29,668 bases of DNA from Paracoccaceae bacterium (lineage in GTDB: Bacteria > Pseudomonadota > Alphaproteobacteria > Rhodobacterales > Rhodobacteraceae). Below the pieces are notes generated by a model. That model ran no database searches and was not told the origin of the DNA. It saw only the letters and a list, made by a program, of their open reading frames with translations. The stretch lies in contig JAKITE010000022.1 of assembly GCA_021648225.1 (NCBI GenBank), positions 1-29,668 of the forward strand. Direction: 5' to 3'. Position 1 is the first letter of the stretch, and each line of letters starts with the position of its first letter. The position numbers and the translations under genes were made by a program. This document shows, one piece after another, positions 23,727 through 29,668 of this stretch.

Positions 23727-24344
23727 TTACGGGTGTTGCGCCAGATATTTCCGAGCGGTTTCCAGATCATCGGGCGTGTTGACATTAAAAAACGGATCAA
23801 AGGCAAACCCTTCAAAGCTGACATTGGCACAGCCGTGGGGTTTGGTCCATTGCACAACCTTTCGCAGCCCGTCATTTAGCGATTGGCGCAGGTCATTACG
23901 CAAGGATACATCCCATAAGCCAAAGGTCGGGTGCCGGTTAAACGGGCGTTCAAGGTCAGGCGTGGTTGCCATTGCCAGCGGCATTGCCTCGGATACAATC
24001 GCCAATTGCAAGGCGGTTACCAGATGTTCAGGGAAAAACGGCGTGTCGGCGGCCACGGTTACGATTTGATCAAAGCCGTTGTCAAACGCCCAGTCCATGC
24101 CCGCCAAAACCCCTGCCAACGGGCCAGCAAACCCGTCAATACTGTCGGCAATTACCGGCAGGTCAAACCGCATCAGCCGCGCCGCATCGCCATTGGCGTT
24201 GATGACCAATTCAGACACCTGCGGCGTCAGGCGGTTAATCACATGGTCCAATATCGGCTGACCGTCAAGGTCCAGCAAAAATTTGTCACCGCCCCCCATC
24301 CGGGCGGAGCGCCCCCCCGCCAGAATAACACCGGCCGGTTTCAT
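23727..24344 (-). CDS. mobA: Molybdenum cofactor guanylyltransferase
   Basis: MobA adds GMP to Moco to form the guanine dinucleotide cofactor (MGD) used by enzymes such as formate dehydrogenase. The 205-residue product begins with the nucleotide-binding motif LAGGRSARMGGGDK (residues 8-21) and has the later GFAGPLAGVLAGMDW and the metal-binding AADTPFF segments and the NVNTPDDLETA motif near the end. Length is typical. Its ATG overlaps the fdhD stop as ATGA (24344-24341), so it is translationally coupled to fdhD. No separate ribosome binding site is evident. Confidence 0.95.
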   Translation of the reverse strand: MKPAGVILAGGRSARMGGGDKFLLDLDGQPILDHVINRLTPQVSELVINANGDAARLMRFDLPVIADSIDGFAGPLAGVLAGMDWAFDNGFDQIVTVAADTPFFPEHLVTALQLAIVSEAMPLAMATTPDLERPFNRHPTFGLWDVSLRNDLRQSLNDGLRKVVQWTKPHGCANVSFEGFAFDPFFNVNTPDDLETARKYLAQHP

Positions 24345-25198
24345 TTGCGGCCCGATCTTTTGGGTTCGTCCGCCACGGTTTTTACGTCAGCATCCCAGAT
24401 CAGCCGGTCTTCGCCGCTTAGGCAAATAAACCGTTTGCCGCGCATCCGGCCAATCAGGGTAATGCCGACCTGTTTGGCGATCTCCACCCCCCAAGCGGTA
24501 AAGCCTGATCGCGAGGCCAGCACCGGAATGCCCATCAGCGCGGTTTTGATCACCATTTCCGAGGTCAACCGCCCGGTTGTATACATGATTTTATCCGCCG
24601 CCAAAGCGTTTTCCATTACCATCCAGCCCGCGATTTTATCAACGGCGTTATGGCGGCCTACGTCTTCCATATATACCAGCGGCACATCGCGATGGCACAG
24701 GACCGAGCCATGAATGGCACCCGCCTGCAAATACAGGCTGGGCATAGTGTTGATTTCATGGGATAATTTATATAACCAACTGGTTCTGATCTCGGTTGCC
24801 GGTAATTTTACCTTATCCAGCCCCTCCATCATGTCACCAAAAACTGTGCCCACCGCACAGCCCGAGGTGCGGGTTTTTTTCTTCAGCTTTTCTTCATAAT
24901 TGGTATCGCGTCTGGTGCGTACCACGACGGTTTCGATATCGTCTTCATAATCAACGCCGGTAATCACATCATCGACCAACAGCATGCCCTGATTGCGCAG
25001 ATATCCGACCGCCAGATATTCGGGGTAATCGCCAATGGTCATGGCGGTCACGATTTCCTGTTTGTTAAGGTAAATCGTTAGCGGGCGTTCCTCGACCACC
25101 CGGATTTCCTGCGCTTCGCCGCTATGGTCGATGCCGGTTACGGCCCGGGTCAGGCGGTTATTGTCGGGGTTTGGTCTTATCAGCAATGATTTTGACAA
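24341..25198 (-). CDS. fdhD: Formate dehydrogenase sulfur-carrier FdhD
   Basis: FdhD moves sulfur from cysteine desulfurase to bis-MGD, which formate dehydrogenase needs for activity. The 285-residue product has the family core: PEYLAVGYL, TRTSGCAVGTVFG with Cys114, GAIHGSVLC, the EDVGRHNAVDKIAG motif and TTGRLTSEMVIKTALMGIPVLASRS. E. coli FdhD carries CxxC at this loop; here only the first Cys is kept (C114-A-V-G117). The start appears to be TTG at 25198 with AAAGG nine bases upstream; no ATG or better start fits. First gene of the fdhD-mobA-moeA operon. The structural formate dehydrogenase genes are outside the window. It diverges from azlC across 75 bases. Confidence 0.95.
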   Translation of the reverse strand: MSKSLLIRPNPDNNRLTRAVTGIDHSGEAQEIRVVEERPLTIYLNKQEIVTAMTIGDYPEYLAVGYLRNQGMLLVDDVITGVDYEDDIETVVVRTRRDTNYEEKLKKKTRTSGCAVGTVFGDMMEGLDKVKLPATEIRTSWLYKLSHEINTMPSLYLQAGAIHGSVLCHRDVPLVYMEDVGRHNAVDKIAGWMVMENALAADKIMYTTGRLTSEMVIKTALMGIPVLASRSGFTAWGVEIAKQVGITLIGRMRGKRFICLSGEDRLIWDADVKTVADEPKRSGRK

Positions 25199-25273
25199 TG
25201 GTCACAACCTTTGATTGGTTATTGGCAGATAGCCCGCCTAATATGCCCCGAAATTTGCAACAAGGCTTATTGG

Positions 25274-25975
25274 ATGTCTAGCACAAGAACAGCTTTTTTT
25301 CGCGGTATTCTTGCCGGTGCGCCATTTTTATTAATGGCGGCACCGTTTGGCATGTTATTCGGGCTGGTTGCATCAACAGCAGGGCTGGATATTTTCCAAA
25401 CCGTTGCCATGTCGGTAATTGTGGTTGCAGGGGCGGCACAATTTTCTGCGCTGCAAGTGCTGGTCGACGGGGCGCCGTTTTATATTGCGGTGCTGACAGG
25501 GCTGGCGGTGAATATGCGGATGCTGATGTATTCCGCATCGCTGGCGCCACATCTTGGCAAAACCTTGAAATGGCAGCGGATGGTTGCGGCCTATTTTATG
25601 ATTGATCAAACCTACGGGGTTTCAATTCTGGAATTTGACAAAAAACCGAACCTGCCGGTTGCTGAAAAACTGGCATATTTTCTTGGCTCGGCGGCGGTGA
25701 TGTTTCCGGTTTGGTATGGCTCTACGCTTGCGGGGGTTCTGGTTGGCGCAGCCATTCCACCGGCATTTGCGCTGGATTTTGTAGTGCCGATTATGTTTAT
25801 CGCGCTGGTCGCGCCCAGCCTGCGCAGCCTGCCCCATATTGTGGCAGCTGTTGTATCGGTGGTGGTCTCGCTGGCTTTGTCATGGATGCCGTTTAACCTG
25901 TGGCTGATGATTGCAGCCGTTGCAGCCATGATTGCAGGGGCCGAAACCGAACGCCGCTTAAGGGCCAGCACATGA
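25274..25975 (+). CDS. azlC: AzlC-family branched-chain amino acid exporter, large subunit
   Basis: AzlC and AzlD form an exporter of branched-chain amino acids (and analogues such as 4-azaleucine) in the inner membrane. The 233-residue product has about seven hydrophobic segments and family-typical parts: FFRGILAGAPFLLMAAPFGMLFG, GAAQFSALQVLVDGAP and ALVAPSLRSLPHIVAAVVS. ATG 25274 is chosen because it gives the standard N-terminus; AAGG lies about nine bases upstream, while the 21-codon extension is not family-like. The stop overlaps the azlD start as ATGA. The Lrp/AsnC gene beyond azlD, on the other strand, is a plausible regulator. Confidence 0.92.
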   Translation: MSSTRTAFFRGILAGAPFLLMAAPFGMLFGLVASTAGLDIFQTVAMSVIVVAGAAQFSALQVLVDGAPFYIAVLTGLAVNMRMLMYSASLAPHLGKTLKWQRMVAAYFMIDQTYGVSILEFDKKPNLPVAEKLAYFLGSAAVMFPVWYGSTLAGVLVGAAIPPAFALDFVVPIMFIALVAPSLRSLPHIVAAVVSVVVSLALSWMPFNLWLMIAAVAAMIAGAETERRLRAST

Positions 25976-26295
25976 ATGATCTTTCCATTTGGTTAACCAT
26001 TATTTTTCTGGGCATAGGCACCTATTTGATCCGCTATTCGTTTATCGGGTTTTTTGCCGACAAAAAGCTGCCCGACTGGCTGTTGCGGCATTTGCGATAT
26101 GTGCCGGCCGCTGTGATGCCGGGGCTGGTCGCACCGCTAACCGTCTGGCCCGAAGCCACCGGCGGAGACCCGGACCCGGCCCGCCTGATCGCCGCCGCAG
26201 TGGCCCTGTTGATCGGCGCCATATTACGCAGTGTGCTGGGGGCGATATTTGGCGGTATGGGTATGTTGTATCTGATGCAATATTTGCTGGCGTGA
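25972..26295 (+). CDS. azlD: AzlD-family exporter, small subunit
   Basis: The 107-residue product is hydrophobic with four membrane segments and carries the AzlD core TYLIRYSFIGFF near residue 17 and LRYVPAAVMPGLVAPL near residue 40. AzlD partners AzlC in amino acid export. The start at 25972 overlaps the azlC stop as ATGA, so both are made from one message. The gene ends 13 bases before the convergent Lrp/AsnC gene, with no clear terminator between them. Confidence 0.92.
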   Translation: MNDLSIWLTIIFLGIGTYLIRYSFIGFFADKKLPDWLLRHLRYVPAAVMPGLVAPLTVWPEATGGDPDPARLIAAAVALLIGAILRSVLGAIFGGMGMLYLMQYLLA

Positions 26296-26308
26296 TCACC
26301 AAATCACC

Positions 26309-26770
26309 CTACAGCGGCAGCGCTGTGGTTTTGAACACGGTTCGCAACGCAAAACTGCTTTGCATTTGCACAACCCCCGGCAGGCGCGCCAGATATTGTT
26401 TGTGGATGCGGGCAAAATCATCGGTGTCTTTTGCCACTACCTTAAGCAAATAATCCGCCGTGCCAGCCATCAGGTGGCATTCCAGCACATCGGGGATCAA
26501 CGCCACCTGTTTTTCAAACCCTGCCAGAATTTCCTCGGATTGGCCTTTCAGGGTAATTTCCACAAAAACCGTAGCACGGCGATCAACCGCGCGCGGATCC
26601 AGCAAGGCCACATAATTGCGGATCACCTTGTCCTTTTCCAGCCGCTGCACACGGCGATGACAGGCCGAGGCCGAAAGCCCGACCCGACCGGCCAGTTCCG
26701 CATTGGGCATACGGCCGTCTTTTTGCAACCATGTGAGAATCTTCAGATCAAGCGCATCCATTCGCGACAT
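26309..26770 (-). CDS. Lrp/AsnC-family transcriptional regulator
   Basis: The 153-residue product has an N-terminal winged helix-turn-helix (DALDLKILTWLQKDGRMPNAELAGRVGLSASACHRRVQRLE) and a C-terminal RAM/AsnC ligand-binding domain (GFEKQVALIPDVLECHLMAGTADYLLKVVAKD). Such regulators assemble as octamers and sense amino acids. It is divergent from alanine dehydrogenase, which suggests an AldR/AlaR-like role with alanine as ligand; control of azlCD is also possible. AAGGA lies seven bases before ATG 26770. The ligand and direction of control are inference from neighbours. Confidence 0.93.
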   Translation of the reverse strand: MSRMDALDLKILTWLQKDGRMPNAELAGRVGLSASACHRRVQRLEKDKVIRNYVALLDPRAVDRRATVFVEITLKGQSEEILAGFEKQVALIPDVLECHLMAGTADYLLKVVAKDTDDFARIHKQYLARLPGVVQMQSSFALRTVFKTTALPL

Positions 26771-26802
26771 TGCAATATCCTTCGATGAATCAGTGTATAA
26801 TC

Positions 26803-26845
26803 CGAATATTATGCGAACATGCCCCCGTTTGGCAACACATATTCG
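26803..26845. promoter_or_regulatory. Inverted repeat in the lrp-ald divergent control region
   Basis: CGAATAT (26803-26809) and ATATTCG (26839-26845) are perfect inverted copies 29 bases apart in the 152-base gap between the Lrp-type regulator and ald. Lrp-family octamers commonly bind spaced AT-rich sites and wrap DNA, so an operator is plausible. The rest of the gap is AT-rich with no other clear signal. Confidence 0.45.
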
Positions 26846-26922
26846 CGAAGCATTAGGCGTTAATTCTGCACAATATTTACCCTACCACCCCTCCTTCAGG
26901 CCCATATTTCAGGAGCAAAACA

Positions 26923-28041
26923 ATGCTGATCGGCTGCCCAAAAGAAATCAAAAACCAGGAATACCGCGTCGGCATTACCCCCGCCGCCGCGCAAGAGGCT
27001 ATTTCCCACGGTCATAGCGTTATTATCGAAACCATGGCCGGAACCGGCGCCGGATTCCCCGACGAGGATTACACCGAAATTGGTGCCGAAATCGTTGACA
27101 CCGCCAGCGAAATATTTACCCGTGCCGAGATGGTTGTAAAAGTCAAGGAACCGCAAGCGGTTGAACGCGCGCAGCTGCGCGAGGGGCAAATTCTGTTTAC
27201 CTATCTGCACCTCGCCCCGGACGAACCCCAAACCCGCGATCTGCTGGAATCCGGTGTTACCGCGATTGCCTATGAAACCGTTACCGACCGTATGGGCGGC
27301 TTGCCTTTGCTGGCCCCGATGTCCGAAGTCGCTGGCCGTTTGGCCCCGCAAATGGGTGCCTGGACCTTGCAAAAAGCAAACGGAGGACGCGGCGTTTTGA
27401 TGGGTGGTGTTCCGGGCGTTGGCCCTGCCAAAGTTGTGGTAATTGGCGGCGGGGTGGTTGGCACCCACGCAGCCAAAATTGCTGCCGGTATGGGCGCGGA
27501 TGTGACGGTGCTGGATATGTCCTTGCCGCGCATGCGTTATCTGGATGATGTGTTTGGCGGGCAGTTCAAAACCCGCTATGCATCAAAAGGCAACACGGCT
27601 GAATTGGCATACGAGGCCGATATGGTGATTGGTGCGGTGCTTATTCCCGGTGCGGCTGCGCCCAAATTGATCAGCCGCGCGCAACTGGCGGATATGAAAC
27701 CGGGTGCGGTTCTGGTCGATGTGGCGATTGACCAAGGCGGCTGTTTTGAAACCTCGCGCGCCACCACCCATGACGACCCGATTTACGAGGTCGACGGCAT
27801 TATGCATTATTGTGTGGCCAATATGCCCGGGGCGGTTTCGCGCACCTCTACCATTGCGCTGGGCAATGCCACCATGCCGTTTATGATGGCGTTGGCCAAT
27901 AAAGGCTGGCGGCAAGCCTGTGAGGATGACGAACATCTGTTGCGCGGATTAAACACCCATGCGGGGCATCTGACCTATGCCGCCGTGGGGCGGGCGCTTG
28001 GCATTGATGTTTTATCTGCCAAGCTGGCCCTGAAACAATAA
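26923..28041 (+). CDS. ald: Alanine dehydrogenase
   Basis: Ald interconverts L-alanine and pyruvate plus ammonia with NAD, supporting growth on alanine or nitrogen assimilation. The 372-residue product has the expected active-site residues Arg15 (QEYRVGITP), Lys75 (VKVKEP) and His96 (LHLAPD), the NAD-binding Rossmann loop VIGGGVVGTHAA near residue 174, and the DVAIDQGGCFET motif. Positions agree with the known bacterial enzyme. AGGAG lies seven bases before ATG 26923. The gene is alone in its direction, divergent from the Lrp-type regulator, and ends in a perfect GC-rich hairpin. Confidence 0.97.
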   Translation: MLIGCPKEIKNQEYRVGITPAAAQEAISHGHSVIIETMAGTGAGFPDEDYTEIGAEIVDTASEIFTRAEMVVKVKEPQAVERAQLREGQILFTYLHLAPDEPQTRDLLESGVTAIAYETVTDRMGGLPLLAPMSEVAGRLAPQMGAWTLQKANGGRGVLMGGVPGVGPAKVVVIGGGVVGTHAAKIAAGMGADVTVLDMSLPRMRYLDDVFGGQFKTRYASKGNTAELAYEADMVIGAVLIPGAAAPKLISRAQLADMKPGAVLVDVAIDQGGCFETSRATTHDDPIYEVDGIMHYCVANMPGAVSRTSTIALGNATMPFMMALANKGWRQACEDDEHLLRGLNTHAGHLTYAAVGRALGIDVLSAKLALKQ

Positions 28042-28047
28042 ACCGGT

Positions 28048-28069
28048 TGGCCCCGTGTTAGCGGGGCCA
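28048..28069. terminator. Bidirectional hairpin between ald and mscL
   Basis: TGGCCCCG (28048-28055) and CGGGGCCA (28062-28069) form a perfect eight-base-pair stem with a six-base loop TGTTAG. It lies six bases after the ald stop and five before the mscL stop. There is no strong T-run on either side, so termination may be partial, but the position suits a shared terminator. Confidence 0.7.
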
Positions 28070-28074
28070 GACCT

Positions 28075-28473
28075 TCAGGATTTTTTCAAAAGATCGCGAA
28101 TTTCTATCAGCAATTCTTCTTGGGTTGGGCCTTTTGGTTTTTCGGGCGCGGCTTCCTCGGCAGGCTTTTCCGCCGCGGCCTTGGCTTTGTTAACCATTTT
28201 AACCAGCATAAACACCACAAAAGCCACGATCACAAAATTAATGATCGCCATGATAAATGATCCGTATTTAAAAGCACCCGCTTCTGGATCATCGCTCAGC
28301 ATGAACATCATGGATGCAAAATCAACACCGCCGGTAAACAGGCTGATGATCGGATTAATCAAATCCGCCACCAATGACGATACAATCGCGGTGAAAGCCG
28401 CACCGATAATAATACCGACGGCCATATCCATGACATTGCCCTTGGCGATAAAATCTTTGAATTCTTTTAGCAT
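28075..28473 (-). CDS. mscL: Large-conductance mechanosensitive channel
   Basis: MscL is a homopentameric inner-membrane channel that opens under membrane tension and releases solutes during osmotic downshock. The 132-residue product begins with the conserved helix MLKEFKDFIAKGNVMDMAVG, has the first membrane helix to about residue 45 with GIIIGAAFTAIVSSL, a periplasmic loop and a second helix (FIMAIINFVIVAFVVFMLVK), and ends in the charged C-terminal helix. Length is standard. The ribosome binding site AGGGGG lies five bases before ATG 28473 and can pair with an upstream CCCCCTAT. Convergent with ald. Confidence 0.96.
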   Translation of the reverse strand: MLKEFKDFIAKGNVMDMAVGIIIGAAFTAIVSSLVADLINPIISLFTGGVDFASMMFMLSDDPEAGAFKYGSFIMAIINFVIVAFVVFMLVKMVNKAKAAAEKPAEEAAPEKPKGPTQEELLIEIRDLLKKS

Positions 28474-28478
28474 AACTG

Positions 28479-28521
28479 CCCCCTATAGATAAATATATGC
28501 TTGGCTATACTAGATAGGGGG
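28479..28521 (-). promoter_or_regulatory. Inverted repeat that includes the mscL ribosome binding site
   Basis: In the minus-strand message CCCCCTAT (28521-28514) is a perfect complement of ATAGGGGG (28486-28479), which contains the mscL Shine-Dalgarno sequence. The loop is 27 bases. If transcribed, the stem would hide the ribosome binding site. AT-rich sequence in the loop could instead be promoter, in which case only the 3' arm would be in the message. Confidence 0.45.
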
Positions 28522-28542
28522 AGTAATGCAAATAGTGTTTAA

Positions 28543-28992
28543 CTATGCAGCTGTAGGAGCCTGACCGGTCAGGGTGTATTGCAAAATTTTCACAACCTGT
28601 TCGGGGGTTTCCACCACAGCCAAGGCAGCGGCGTCTACTTCTTTCAGGGCATGTTGATGGTCTGGCCCGTGCATGATAATTAACGCTTTGCCTTTGGCGG
28701 CCGCATATCCGGCATCAAAAGCCGCGTTCCATTGCCGGTATTTCTCGCCAAAACGCACCACCACAATATCTGCGGCCTCGATGGCGTTGCGGGTGCGGAT
28801 GGCATTCAGCTTTGCGCCTTTATGGTCGTGCCAGAATTTATTTTCCTCGGCCCCCATAATGATTACCCCCGCATCGTCGGATGTATCATGATCCGTCACA
28901 GGGGCTGAAAATTCGATATCCATATCCGCGGCTGCGGTTTCGATTTCAACCCGCCAATTGCTGTGGATTTCCCCACTTAGATAGACTTTCAT
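28543..28992 (-). CDS. YtoQ family protein
   Basis: The 149-residue product begins MKVYLSGEIHSNWRVEIE and contains FSAPVTDHDTSDDAGV, NKFWHDHKGAKLNAIRTRN, and VRFGEKYRQWNAAFDAGYAAA, which is the pattern of YtoQ, a nucleoside 2-deoxyribosyltransferase-like fold. The function is unproven; hydrolysis or transfer of a nucleotide sugar is a guess from the fold. Its ATG overlaps the pheT stop as ATGA (28992-28989), so it is read from the pheT message. mscL follows on the same strand after 69 bases. Confidence 0.9.
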   Translation of the reverse strand: MKVYLSGEIHSNWRVEIETAAADMDIEFSAPVTDHDTSDDAGVIIMGAEENKFWHDHKGAKLNAIRTRNAIEAADIVVVRFGEKYRQWNAAFDAGYAAAKGKALIIMHGPDHQHALKEVDAAALAVVETPEQVVKILQYTLTGQAPTAA

Positions 28993-29668
28993 ACGCGCAA
29001 TTCTCCTCCGGTTGCTTTGGTGACAGCGGCGATAATCCTGTCCGAGATCGCCTCGATTTCTTTGTCGGTCAAGGTTGCCTGTATTGGCTGCAAACGCACC
29101 GAAATCGCAACCGATTTCTTGCCATCAGTATTTTTACCTTCAAAAATATCAAACACTGTTACGTCGGAAATCAACTTTTTATCGGCAGATTTGGCTGATT
29201 TTATCAGTTTTTCAACCTCGACATCTGAATTCACCAAAAAGGCAAAATCCCGCTCTACTGCTTGCAGATCATTCAGGTGCAATGCCGGACGGGCCTTGGT
29301 TTTGGCCTTTTTGAACGGCACATTATCGGGAAAAATGGTAAAGCCAATCGCCGCGCCCTTAACCCCCATTTCTTTCAGAACCTTGGGGTGCAATTCGCCA
29401 AACACCGCCAGCGGGTTTTTAGGGCCAAGCGACAAAACCGCCGAGCGCCCGGGGTGGAACCAGTCGGGCGCATTGCGCATCACCATCAGGTTGCCAACCG
29501 GCGCGCCAATGCTGGCCAGCGCGGCCTCGGCATCGGCTTTTGCATCCAGAAAATCAACCGCGCGGCGGGTGCCTTGTGCGTTACGCGGCGCGCTGTGGCC
29601 GATGCGAATACCACAAGCCATGGTGCTTTGATCCTCGGGTTCAGCCCCGACAAACCCCTGCCCGATTT
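28989..29668 (-). CDS. pheT: Phenylalanyl-tRNA synthetase beta subunit, C-terminal part (cut by window edge)
   Basis: PheT is the beta subunit of the alpha2-beta2 enzyme that charges tRNA-Phe. About 226 C-terminal residues are visible; the frame stays open to the window edge with IGQGFVGAEPEDQST ahead of MACGIRIG, so the gene starts outside. Visible parts are the end of the catalytic-like core (PDWFHPGRSAVLSLG and FGELHPKVLKEMG) and the C-terminal ferredoxin-fold anticodon-binding domain (DLQAVERDFAFLVNSDVEVEKL to the end). The Met at 29621 is internal, not a start. The stop overlaps the ytoQ start. Confidence 0.96.
   Translation of the reverse strand, partial: IGQGFVGAEPEDQSTMACGIRIGHSAPRNAQGTRRAVDFLDAKADAEAALASIGAPVGNLMVMRNAPDWFHPGRSAVLSLGPKNPLAVFGELHPKVLKEMGVKGAAIGFTIFPDNVPFKKAKTKARPALHLNDLQAVERDFAFLVNSDVEVEKLIKSAKSADKKLISDVTVFDIFEGKNTDGKKSVAISVRLQPIQATLTDKEIEAISDRIIAAVTKATGGELRV

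Noticed and set aside
23931..24713. Plus-strand frame of 260 residues across mobA and fdhD
   Set aside because: It spans two well-recognised genes on the other strand and has no domain or start signal.
26896..27468. Minus-strand frame of 190 residues opposite ald
   Set aside because: It is Gly/Asn/Phe-rich antisense shadow; ald is complete with all catalytic residues.

Overview
The window reads as chromosomal DNA of a marine-type alphaproteobacterium, most likely Rhodobacterales (Roseobacter-like). The support is a TIGR02302-family membrane protein next to lysA, a small LptM-like lipoprotein directly after argH, a PhaR-controlled polyhydroxybutyrate (PHB) gene set, electron-transfer-flavoprotein:ubiquinone oxidoreductase, a polyprenyl-diphosphate synthase of the ubiquinone type, and YtoQ, DUF2007 and DUF465 small proteins. 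Genes are tightly packed, many pairs overlap by ATGA, and no gap without a gene exceeds 300 bases. I saw no rRNA, tRNA, CRISPR array or prophage.

Layout. 1-127: the last 37 codons and probable right end of an IS5-type insertion sequence, followed by a terminator-like hairpin. 172-6339 (minus strand): one compact co-directional run argH > LptM-like lipoprotein > secreted molybdopterin-fold protein > small membrane protein > lysA > TIGR02302 protein. 6371-7935 (plus): a TlpA-like thioredoxin that diverges from argH across only 31 bases, then a stand-alone EAL (c-di-GMP phosphodiesterase) protein. 7930-11817: PHB locus, with phaR on minus and a short PhaC-like synthase, phaA and phaB on plus. 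11942-12861: a class I glutamine amidotransferase converging on a DUF465 microprotein. 12946-17485: TrmN6-like methyltransferase with a DUF2007 protein, polyprenyl diphosphate synthase, ispE and a large TPR protein. 17565-20699 (minus): ETF-QO and an APC amino-acid permease with a Met/His/Asp-rich tail. 20927-22440 (plus): greA and a membrane/coiled-coil protein of unknown function. 22464-25198 (minus): moeA, mobA and fdhD, a molybdenum-cofactor and formate-dehydrogenase maturation operon. 25274-28041: azlC-azlD exporter, an Lrp/AsnC regulator and alanine dehydrogenase. 28075-29668 (minus): mscL, ytoQ and the 3' part of pheT.

Together these are mostly housekeeping and central metabolic functions: arginine, lysine and alanine metabolism, carbon storage, beta-oxidation electron transfer, isoprenoid and quinone synthesis, Moco assembly and osmotic safety. 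I found no clearly new multi-gene system. The points most worth a second look are two microproteins too short for usual ORF cut-offs (LptM-like at 4838-4942, DUF465 at 12691-12861), a molybdopterin-fold protein with no cysteine in its mature part, a shared CTGCAAYGCAA motif in front of phaC and phaA, nested palindromes in front of the ETF-QO gene, an upstream arm that can pair with the mscL ribosome binding site, and the metal-ligand-like tail on the APC permease.
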